Origin: Candidatus Mediterraneibacter stercorigallinarum
GTDB lineage: Bacteria; Bacillota; Clostridia; Lachnospirales; Lachnospiraceae
DNA: 12,654 nucleotides
NCBI GenBank assembly: GCA_019116185.1
Contig: DXCD01000091.1
Span: 1-12,654 of the forward strand
Direction of reading: 5' to 3'
Positions 7,730 to 12,654 of the stretch are shown here, piece after piece. The notes under the pieces are model-generated. The model was not told the DNA's origin and searched no databases. It worked only from the letters and a program-made list of their open reading frames with translations. A program made the position numbers and the translations under genes. Position 1 is the stretch's first letter, and each line of letters opens with the position of its first letter.

Positions 7730-8489
7730 GCACCTCACCCCCTGTCGCAAGGACTGTCAGCGTGGCGGAGATCTTCTGGTACATCTCCTCGTCCGTCAGG
7801 TTCCCGCGGTAAATCTGGTGGTACACCTGCCCGTCCCGGATAAAGAGCACCCGTCCCGCGCTGCTCGCCGCTTTGACACTGTGGGTCACCATGAGGATGG
7901 TCTGCCCCTCCCGGTTGATCTGGGTGAACAGCTTCATCAGTTCGTCCGACGAGCGGGAATCCAGCGCTCCGGTCGGTTCATCCGCAAGGATGAGCTGAGG
8001 GCGCGTGATCAGCGCCCGCGCCACTGCCGCTCTCTGCTTCTGCCCTCCCGACACCTCGTAAGGATATTTCAGGAGAAGTTCCGTGAGCCCGAGCCGCGCG
8101 GCGATCCGGTCCAGCTTGGAGCGCATCTGCTCATATTTCTCTCCCGCAAGCACAAGCGGAAGGTAGATATTGTCTTCTATGGAAAAGGTATCCAGCAGAT
8201 TGAATTCCTGGAATACAAATCCCAGATTCTTCCGGCGGAACGCTGCCAGCTCCTTGTCTTTCACCCGGCTCAGATCCCTTCCGTTCAGCCGGACCGTGCC
8301 CCCTGACGGCTTGTCAAGAGCCGCAAGGATATTGAGCAGGGTCGTCTTGCCTGATCCGCTCTCTCCCATGATCGCCACATATTCTCCCTGTTCCACAGAG
8401 AAATTCACGTCCGTAAGAGCCTGCACCTGACTGCCCCCGAACCTTGTGGTATATATTTTCTTTACGTTTTTCACTTCAAGTAATGACAT
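7722..8489 (-). CDS. Bce-type ABC transporter ATP-binding protein
   Basis: 255 residues, normal for this family. Walker A GESGSGKTT (42-50), Q-loop Gln94 in FVFQEFNLLD, signature VSGGQKQR (146-153), Walker B LILADEP (166-172), D-loop ALDS and switch His203 are all intact. It is the cytoplasmic motor for the overlapping permease gene. I chose the ATG at 8489 because GAGGAG lies closely upstream and MSLLEVKNVKKIY is the family-like N-terminus; an in-frame ATG at 8555 would add 22 unlikely residues covering the promoter region. Probably expressed from the promoter region at 8526-8598 under control of the adjacent two-component system. Confidence 0.95.
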   Translation of the reverse strand: MSLLEVKNVKKIYTTRFGGSQVQALTDVNFSVEQGEYVAIMGESGSGKTTLLNILAALDKPSGGTVRLNGRDLSRVKDKELAAFRRKNLGFVFQEFNLLDTFSIEDNIYLPLVLAGEKYEQMRSKLDRIAARLGLTELLLKYPYEVSGGQKQRAAVARALITRPQLILADEPTGALDSRSSDELMKLFTQINREGQTILMVTHSVKAASSAGRVLFIRDGQVYHQIYRGNLTDEEMYQKISATLTVLATGGEVRE

Positions 8490-8525
8490 CTTCGATCTCC
8501 TCTCTGTCTTTTTCTTTACGCCTCC

Positions 8526-8531
8526 ATTATA
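8526..8531 (-). promoter_or_regulatory. Likely -10 box of the ABC transporter operon
   Basis: TATAAT on the minus strand, 36 bases before the ATPase start. No sequence near TTGACA sits 16-18 bases upstream, which would fit a promoter needing an activator. It lies in the tail of a hairpin (8541-8566), so read-through and initiation overlap. Confidence 0.4.
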
Positions 8532-8566
8532 AAAAGACAGAAGGCAGCCTTCCATAAGCCTGCCTT
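8529..8566 (-). terminator. Hairpin with U-rich tail between kinase and ABC genes
   Basis: AAGGCAGGCTT and AAGGCTGCCTT (minus strand, within 8541-8566) form an 11-position stem with one mismatch and a 4-base loop, followed by CTGTCTTTTTAT. It may end or attenuate the regulator-kinase transcript about 65 bases after the kinase stop. The T-tract is interrupted, so strength is uncertain. Confidence 0.4.
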
Positions 8567-8584
8567 ACAATCATTCCCTTATCC

Positions 8585-8598
8585 TTACATTTCTGTCA
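8585..8598 (-). promoter_or_regulatory. BceR-type response regulator binding site
   Basis: TGACAGAAATGTAA on the minus strand fits the TNACA-N4-TGTAA consensus described for BceR-like regulators exactly. It lies between the kinase stop and the ABC ATPase start, upstream of TATAAT at 8526-8531. The neighbouring regulator gene (9640-10311) is the obvious candidate to bind it and activate the transporter. Confidence 0.65.
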
Positions 8599-8632
8599 TG
8601 TTCGCAGATTCTTCCCCCGCTTTATGGCGGCT

Positions 8633-9643
8633 CTATTCATGCCGCATCTCTTCCCGGGAAAGATCCAGCCGCACCGTGGTTCCCCTCCCCGGTTCTGACG
8701 CGGCCGTGATAGAATGGTTCAGCTTCCCGCAGATCATCCGGCACAGGTACAGTCCGATCCCGGTTGACTTCTTGTCCTGCCTGCCATTGTACCCGGTAAA
8801 TCCCTTTTCAAACACCCGCGGCAGATCTTCCGCCTGGATGCCGATGCCTGTGTCTTCGATCAGAAGCACCGCAGGGCTGCCGGGCTCTGTACGGATCCGG
8901 ATTGTCCCTGTCTTTGTATATTTCAAGGCATTTGAGAGAACCTGCTCCAGCACGAACAGGAGCCACTTTTCATCTGTCAGCACCTTCTCTGTGCATGGTT
9001 CATATTCCAGCCGGATCTTCTTTAAGATAAACATCCGGGAATACTTGCGCACAGCCTGTCTCACAATCTCATCCAGGGAATACTCTTTCAAAAGAAGGTC
9101 CGATGACAGATCTTCCGCTCGCAGATACGAAAGGACCATGTCCACATACTGCTCGGTCTTAAAGAGCTCCATTCGCATCTCCTCTGTGCCCCAGCCTTCC
9201 TGCCCGTTTTCCTCGGACTGAAGAAGCAGGTTCATCGCCGCAAGAGGCGTCTTGATCTGGTGCGCCCACAGGCTGTAAAAGTCGATCATCTCCTGCCTGC
9301 TGATGCGGGTGTCATTTTCCTGCCTCACAACGCGCTCTCCCAGCGTCCTGATCTCCTCCTGGTATTTCTCCTCCGGGATATCACGGGCCTTCGGCATTTC
9401 TCCCAGCTCATAAGGCATGTTCCCAAGCGCCTCGTCCAACATCTTGATCCTGCGAAAGTATCTCCAAAAATCCCAGGCTCCCAGGACAAGGAACGTAACC
9501 AGAGATAAAAACACAGCATAAGACAGCGCGTCCGTCCTCACTCCGTACAGATACAGCACGAGATAAAAGAGCGCCAGGAAAAGAGCATAAAATATCACTG
9601 GTTTCCGGTTCTTCTTTAAATAGGTCATGATCAGATGTCTCAT
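8633..9643 (-). CDS. Intramembrane-sensing (BceS-like) sensor histidine kinase
   Basis: 336 residues. Two helices (about 15-34 and 38-57) are joined by a loop of only a few residues, so there is no extracellular sensor domain and no HAMP domain; this is the intramembrane-sensing class. The phosphorylation motif FYSLWAHQIKTP carries His128; Asn238 marks the N box, DTGIGI (264-269) the G1 box and STGIGLYL (293-300) the G2 box, so it should be an active kinase. In known Bce systems the signal comes from the transporter, not directly from the drug. The ATG overlaps the regulator stop as ATGA with no clear Shine-Dalgarno, indicating translational coupling. The partner transporter lies directly downstream. 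Confidence 0.94.
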   Translation of the reverse strand: MRHLIMTYLKKNRKPVIFYALFLALFYLVLYLYGVRTDALSYAVFLSLVTFLVLGAWDFWRYFRRIKMLDEALGNMPYELGEMPKARDIPEEKYQEEIRTLGERVVRQENDTRISRQEMIDFYSLWAHQIKTPLAAMNLLLQSEENGQEGWGTEEMRMELFKTEQYVDMVLSYLRAEDLSSDLLLKEYSLDEIVRQAVRKYSRMFILKKIRLEYEPCTEKVLTDEKWLLFVLEQVLSNALKYTKTGTIRIRTEPGSPAVLLIEDTGIGIQAEDLPRVFEKGFTGYNGRQDKKSTGIGLYLCRMICGKLNHSITAASEPGRGTTVRLDLSREEMRHE

Positions 9644-10311
9644 TGGATCAGATACCCGCTTCCCTTCTTAGTCTTGATCAGATCCTTGATCCCGATCTCT
9701 TCTAACTTCCTGCGAAGCCTGGTCACATTTACGGTCAGCGTATTGTCGTCAATGAACGCGTCACTCTCCCACAGCCTCTGCATCAGCTCATCCCTCTTCA
9801 CGATGCGTCCCGCATTCTCCATGAGCACCTGCATGATCCGGAAGTCATTTTTCGTCAGTTCCAGCTTCTTCCCCTCATAACTCACACACGTGTCATTCAG
9901 GTTCAGGATCACCCCGTCGTGCTCGATCAGGTTCACCCTGCCCTGGAAGGAATAGGCGCGCCGGAGCATTGCCTGTATCTTTGCAGTCAGGACGTTCAGG
10001 TCAAAGGGTTTCTCCACAAAGTCATCCCCGCCCATATTCATGGCCATCACGATATTCATGTTATCTCCCGCCGACGAGAGGAACAGGATGGGAACCTTTG
10101 ATATTTTGCGGATTTCCGTGCACCAGTGATATCCGTTATAAAAAGGAAGAAGGATGTCCATGAGCACCAGCTCCGGGGAAAACCGGGCGAACTCCTCCGT
10201 GATATTGCGGAAATCTTTCGCGCACTGAACAGTATAATCCCACTTCTCCAGGTGTTCTTTCAGCGTCCTGGCAATTGTCGCGTCGTCTTCTACTATATAA
10301 ATCCTGTACAT
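9640..10311 (-). CDS. OmpR-family response regulator (BceR-like)
   Basis: 223 residues. The receiver domain (1 to about 115) has the acidic pair Asp9/Asp10, the phosphoacceptor Asp52 in MDILLP, the switch Ser79/Ser80 and the conserved Lys101 in VEKPFD. The C-terminal winged helix (about 128-223) includes LTKNDFRIMQVLMENAG and the recognition helix region NTLTVNVTRLRRKL. It receives phosphate from the overlapping kinase and should activate the ABC genes through the site at 8585-8598. AAGGAG lies eight bases before the ATG. Its leader contains three 7-bp direct repeats and a mini-ORF (see those entries). Confidence 0.95.
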   Translation of the reverse strand: MYRIYIVEDDATIARTLKEHLEKWDYTVQCAKDFRNITEEFARFSPELVLMDILLPFYNGYHWCTEIRKISKVPILFLSSAGDNMNIVMAMNMGGDDFVEKPFDLNVLTAKIQAMLRRAYSFQGRVNLIEHDGVILNLNDTCVSYEGKKLELTKNDFRIMQVLMENAGRIVKRDELMQRLWESDAFIDDNTLTVNVTRLRRKLEEIGIKDLIKTKKGSGYLIQ

Positions 10312-10322
10312 GAAAATTCTCC

Positions 10323-10373
10323 TTATATATGATGAACAGTCATTCTCAAGATGGGCATTCTCTTGATTGCCAT
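10323..10373 (-). CDS. Possible 16-residue leader peptide before the response regulator
   Basis: The minus strand reads MAIKRMPILRMTVHHI then TAA, made of three five-residue units of the form Met-x-Ile/Val-x-Arg/His. The first ATG follows GGGGAG by three bases, which is tight, and the predicted transcript start near 10380 would leave almost no leader before it. The TAA runs into the regulator's AAGGAG, the layout expected if translating ribosomes influence regulator translation. It may equally be a by-product of the 15-bp repeats. No known homologue comes to mind. Confidence 0.2.
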   Translation of the reverse strand: MAIKRMPILRMTVHHI

Positions 10374-10377
10374 TCTC
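10341..10377 (-). repeat. Three GAGAATG direct repeats, 15-bp period
   Basis: GAGAATG (minus strand) occurs at 10371-10377, 10356-10362 and 10341-10347, exactly 15 bases apart. The array lies just downstream of the predicted transcript start of the regulator-kinase operon, so it could be bound as DNA by a repressor or as RNA in the leader. Function unknown. Confidence 0.8.
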
Positions 10378-10386
10378 TCCCCGTTT

Positions 10387-10415
10387 ATGATAAAGCTTTT
10401 TCCTCTCTCTGGCAA
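10387..10415 (-). promoter_or_regulatory. Promoter of the response regulator-kinase operon
   Basis: Minus strand: TTGCCA (10410-10415), 17 bases, TATCAT (10387-10392); each box differs from consensus at one position. The predicted start near 10380 gives a leader of about 70 bases containing the GAGAATG repeats. Confidence 0.55.
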
Positions 10416-10542
10416 GCCGGAAGATGAGATAGCTGATCTCTTAATACGCGTTCCTGCCCGCAAAAAGACTACGTTTCCGCTCTCTCATTCTAAGTTTTCC
10501 TCCGTGGCTTTATGAAACAGCATAAAAATCACTTAATAGGTA

Positions 10543-10571
10543 TTGACATTATATATTATACAAAATATAAT
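10543..10571 (+). promoter_or_regulatory. Consensus sigma-A promoter of the padR operon
   Basis: TTGACA (10543-10548), exactly 17 bases, TATAAT (10566-10571): a perfect match to consensus. Predicted start near 10578 with a leader of about 45 bases. So strong a promoter in front of a repressor gene implies tight negative control. Confidence 0.85.
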
Positions 10572-10574
10572 ATA
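10552..10574. promoter_or_regulatory. 9-bp dyad over the -10 box, probable PadR operator
   Basis: TATATTATA (10552-10560) and TATAATATA (10566-10574) are perfect inverted repeats separated by CAAAA, and the right arm covers the -10 box. PadR-family proteins commonly repress their own operon by binding A+T-rich dyads, so autoregulation is the natural reading. In so A+T-rich a stretch some symmetry could arise by chance. Confidence 0.5.
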
Positions 10575-10623
10575 AGCAAATAAAACATATATTAAAAAAT
10601 TATATATAGAAAGGACTAAGGTT

Positions 10624-10944
10624 ATGACGTTCACACTCAATGCTCCCATGATGGACTTCCTCGTGCTGTCCGTCATCGCTGAGGGAGATGCTTACGGCTA
10701 CCAGATCAGCCAGATCATCAAACGTGCCTCAAACACAAAGGACTCCACGCTCTACCCGATCCTGAAACGTCTTCAGGAAAATCATTTCGTGGTGACATAT
10801 GACCAGCAGTATCAGGGACGCAACCGGAAGTACTACCGCATCACTCCCGAAGGCAGGGAGCGTCAGGCAGAGCTTCTGAAGGAATGGGAAGACTACAAAT
10901 TCATTATTGATGACATTGTAAAAGGAGGGACTTCAAATGACTAA
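10624..10944 (+). CDS. PadR family transcriptional repressor
   Basis: 106 residues, typical of the short PadR subfamily 2. The winged helix runs from about 10 to 75: FLVLSVIAEGDAYGYQISQ is the first helix pair, STLYPILKRLQ (41-51) the recognition helix and GRNRKYYRITPEGRER (65-80) the wing and following helix. A short C-terminal helix (80-100) would serve for dimerisation. Such proteins repress their own operon until an inducer binds or envelope stress relieves them. AAAGGA lies eight bases before the ATG. The 3' end overlaps the DUF1700 gene by eight bases, so the two are co-expressed. The operator is probably the dyad at 10552-10574. The inducer is unknown. Confidence 0.95.
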   Translation: MTFTLNAPMMDFLVLSVIAEGDAYGYQISQIIKRASNTKDSTLYPILKRLQENHFVVTYDQQYQGRNRKYYRITPEGRERQAELLKEWEDYKFIIDDIVKGGTSND

Positions 10945-11533
10945 GACAGAATACATGAAGATACTTACCCACAACCTGCGCCGCCTTCCCAAGGAAGACT
11001 ACGACAGGGCGATCGAATACTTTGAAGAATATTTCGCAGAGGCAGGCCCGGAGAATGAACAGCAGGCGATCGCGGATCTGGGCAGCCCTGACGAAGCGGC
11101 AAAAGCACTCATCGTGGACCTTGCCGCCCAGAATATCAAAGAAAAGCCAAAGACAATGAAAGGGGGCTTATCTGCCCTGTGGATCGCAGTCCTCGCCGTA
11201 TGCTCAGCGCCGGTCACCCTGCCCATCGCCATCTGCCTGCTGGCAGTTATCGCGGTCGTTCTGTTCTGTGTAGGGATCGCGCTCTTCTGTGTGGTGATCT
11301 CCGCTGTTGCTGTCGCGGCATCCGGAATCCTGACCCTCTTCGGGGGAATCGTCCTGCTGTTCCGCTCCCTCGGCGACGGGCTGTGCAATATCGGGCTGGG
11401 GCTCTTCTCAACAGGGCTGGGCATTCTCTTTGTATACGGCGCCATTCTTCTATTCAAATGGCTCATTAGAAAAGCATCTGTTTCACTTGGAAAAATAACA
11501 AAAGGAGGCCGCAGAAATGAAAAAAACAACTAA
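10937..11533 (+). CDS. DUF1700/HAAS domain membrane protein
   Basis: 198 residues. The N-terminal 65 residues (MTKTEYMKILTHNLRRLPKE, then an EYFEEYFAEAG stretch and AIADLGSPDEAAK) are the helical DUF1700/HAAS domain commonly found next to PadR regulators. It is followed by about four hydrophobic segments between 79 and 175 and a basic C-terminus, so the first domain should be cytoplasmic. AAAGGAGG lies eight bases before the ATG, inside the padR coding end. In Firmicutes this family usually sits between a PadR gene and a DUF4097 gene, as here, and is thought to take part in envelope-stress signalling; the mechanism is not established. The next gene overlaps its end by 17 bases. Confidence 0.92.
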   Translation: MTKTEYMKILTHNLRRLPKEDYDRAIEYFEEYFAEAGPENEQQAIADLGSPDEAAKALIVDLAAQNIKEKPKTMKGGLSALWIAVLAVCSAPVTLPIAICLLAVIAVVLFCVGIALFCVVISAVAVAASGILTLFGGIVLLFRSLGDGLCNIGLGLFSTGLGILFVYGAILLFKWLIRKASVSLGKITKGGRRNEKNN

Positions 11534-12527
11534 AACTATCCTGATCGTATCCGCCTGCTTCATGGGCGCAGGCATCCTTGCAGCCGCAGCCGGAGTCGCG
11601 GCAGGAGGCTGGTTCGGACTCCAGATCACCAGAGACGGCATCCGCTCTTCCTCCTCCGGTTCCGAACCCTGCCGGCTGGAAAAGACAAAGCTGGATGAAT
11701 TTACCAGCATTAAGATTGACATCGGATCAGAGGCTGACATTGAGTTCGTCCCGTCAGATGACGGACACTGCTATCTGGAATACACACTGAACGGAAATGA
11801 TGCCGAACCCGTATGGAACATTGCAGGCAGCACCTTCACCCTGAAACAAAACGGCGTCATGTCCACCGGCCTCTTTTTTGCAGGCTCAGATTTCTCATGG
11901 AATTCCGGTCCTGTGATCCGCCTGTACATTCCGGACGGTGCATCCTTCTCTGACATTGATATTAATAATGACTATGGAAATATCGACTTGAACAGTCTTT
12001 CCGCTGATACGCTCACCCTGAACCTGGATTCCGGGGATCTGGATATGGAGAACCTCACCGCCGGCACTGCTGATATTTATCTGGATTACGGAGACCTGGA
12101 CATGAATGGATGCCATTTCACAGACGCGGAGATCGAAACAGACTCCGGAAGCATCGAGGCAGAGGATACTGTGGCAGACACTCTCCTGCTCACGAACAAT
12201 TACGGGGATTCCACCCTGAAGAATACCTCCGTCCGCTCGGCAGACCTGACTGTTGAATCCGGCGATCTTTATCTGGAGGCAGACGGACTTGAGACACTCA
12301 CCGGGGTGAACGAATACGGCGACACCACCTTCGTTCTCAGGGACGCTGTGGAGAATTATACCTTTGACCTTCTGACCGAATACGGTGAGATCTCCTTCTC
12401 CGGCGACGTGCCCGGAAGGCTCATCTCACACGATGGAAGCGAGATGTCCTATACCTCGGAAGCAGACGGGAGCAAAAAGATAGAGTTTACCGCAGAATCC
12501 GGGGATATTAAAATCCAAACGAAATAA
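11517..12527 (+). CDS. DUF4097 beta-helix protein, membrane anchored
   Basis: 336 residues. An N-terminal helix (about 7-36) with basic residues before it should anchor the protein with its body outside the cell. From about 60 onward it is beta-rich and acidic. Seven turns are exactly 19 residues apart, marked alternately by Tyr-Gly and Ser-Gly (Y153, S172, Y191, S210, Y229, S248, Y267), with less regular ones at Y289 and S328. This is the stacked beta-strand pattern of DUF4097, the domain also found, as I recall, in Bacillus LiaG. No catalytic motif is visible; a binding or scaffold role is an inference. AAAGGAGG is eight bases before the ATG, and the gene overlaps DUF1700 by 17 bases. Last gene of the operon; no clear terminator follows. 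Confidence 0.92.
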   Translation: MKKTTKTILIVSACFMGAGILAAAAGVAAGGWFGLQITRDGIRSSSSGSEPCRLEKTKLDEFTSIKIDIGSEADIEFVPSDDGHCYLEYTLNGNDAEPVWNIAGSTFTLKQNGVMSTGLFFAGSDFSWNSGPVIRLYIPDGASFSDIDINNDYGNIDLNSLSADTLTLNLDSGDLDMENLTAGTADIYLDYGDLDMNGCHFTDAEIETDSGSIEAEDTVADTLLLTNNYGDSTLKNTSVRSADLTVESGDLYLEADGLETLTGVNEYGDTTFVLRDAVENYTFDLLTEYGEISFSGDVPGRLISHDGSEMSYTSEADGSKKIEFTAESGDIKIQTK

Positions 12528-12654
12528 ATCTGGATTTGTCGGGGAGACTTTGATGGAGTAAATCATCCGGAAACAGCGGGGGTTTTCCAAGACGTATTCG
12601 CAGAGGGCGGATGTGTGGCTTCGGTTCCTGATCCGTAATCTGGGAAAGTCTAGA
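12528..12654. other. Window end without a supported gene
   Basis: 127 bases after the DUF4097 stop. I see no convincing hairpin with a U-tract and no start codon with a good ribosome binding site. One plus-strand frame stays open from about 12558 to the edge (ending RFLIRNLGKS) but has no start. The last six bases are TCTAGA. Confidence 0.5.

Larger units (their letters stand above)
10312..10623. other. Divergent intergenic region between response regulator and padR
   Basis: 312 bases without a conventional gene. From left: the regulator's ribosome binding site, three GAGAATG repeats with a mini-ORF, the regulator promoter (10387-10415), about 125 bases in which I see nothing definite, then the padR promoter with its dyad (10543-10574), an A+T-rich leader and the padR ribosome binding site (AAAGGA, 10610-10615). 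Confidence 0.8.

Noticed and set aside
10325..10349. TTGAGA plus TATAAG as a promoter next to the response regulator start
   Set aside because: The -10 would overlap the Shine-Dalgarno, so the transcript would start at or inside the coding region; TTGCCA-N17-TATCAT further upstream is better.
10999..11529. 176-residue minus-strand open frame opposite the DUF1700 gene
   Set aside because: Low-complexity Arg/Ser/Thr/Ala composition typical of an antisense shadow; the plus-strand gene has a clear family, ribosome site and overlaps with both neighbours.
12570..12589. GGAAAC/GTTTTCC hairpin as a terminator for the padR operon
   Set aside because: Short stem with a bulge and no U-tract after it.
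12649..12654. TCTAGA (XbaI site) at the exact window end, suggesting a clone boundary
   Set aside because: A six-base site can occur by chance and the other end of the window shows no such site.
1..12654. CRISPR array, insertion sequence, phage genes, tRNA or rRNA
   Set aside because: No repeat-spacer pattern, transposase, integrase, terminal inverted repeats or cloverleaf/rRNA-like segment seen on either strand.

Overview
The base composition (roughly half G+C), strong AAGGAG-type ribosome binding sites, sigma-A style promoters, the Bce-type resistance module and a DUF5717 protein together suggest a Clostridia chromosome, most likely Lachnospiraceae. This is an inference from family content; no rRNA or tRNA is present to confirm it. 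I see no insertion sequence, phage gene, CRISPR array or RNA gene.

Layout, left to right. Positions 1-736 (minus) hold the 5' part of a DUF5717 gene, cut by the window edge, with its own promoter at 794-823. Positions 877-5486 (minus) are a tight four-gene operon read right to left: MoxR-type AAA+ ATPase, DUF58 protein, membrane transglutaminase-like protein, GNAT acetyltransferase. Positions 5735-10311 (minus) are a Bce-type peptide-antibiotic sensing and resistance module: OmpR-family response regulator, intramembrane-sensing histidine kinase, then ABC ATPase and ten-helix permease. A TNACA-N4-TGTAA site, the binding site described for BceR-like regulators, lies between the kinase gene and the ABC genes, as expected if the two-component system switches on its transporter. 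Positions 10624-12527 (plus) are a divergent three-gene operon: PadR repressor, DUF1700/HAAS membrane protein, DUF4097 beta-helix protein. Positions 12528-12654 hold no gene I can support.

How they may work together. The Bce module and the PadR-DUF1700-DUF4097 operon are both cell-envelope stress systems in Firmicutes, and they diverge from one 312-base region (10312-10623). That region carries a consensus promoter for padR overlapped by a 9-bp dyad (probable autoregulatory operator), a good promoter for the response regulator, and three GAGAATG direct repeats spaced exactly 15 bp at the start of the regulator's leader. The repeats also make an in-frame 16-codon mini-ORF ending at the regulator's Shine-Dalgarno sequence. 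The MoxR-DUF58-transglutaminase operon is a widely conserved envelope-associated set of unknown exact function.

Most of the window is a set of recognisable systems in ordinary order. The items least explained are the leader repeats and mini-ORF, the exact 19-residue alternating repeat in the DUF4097 protein, and the TTGTATACAA palindrome upstream of the DUF5717 gene.
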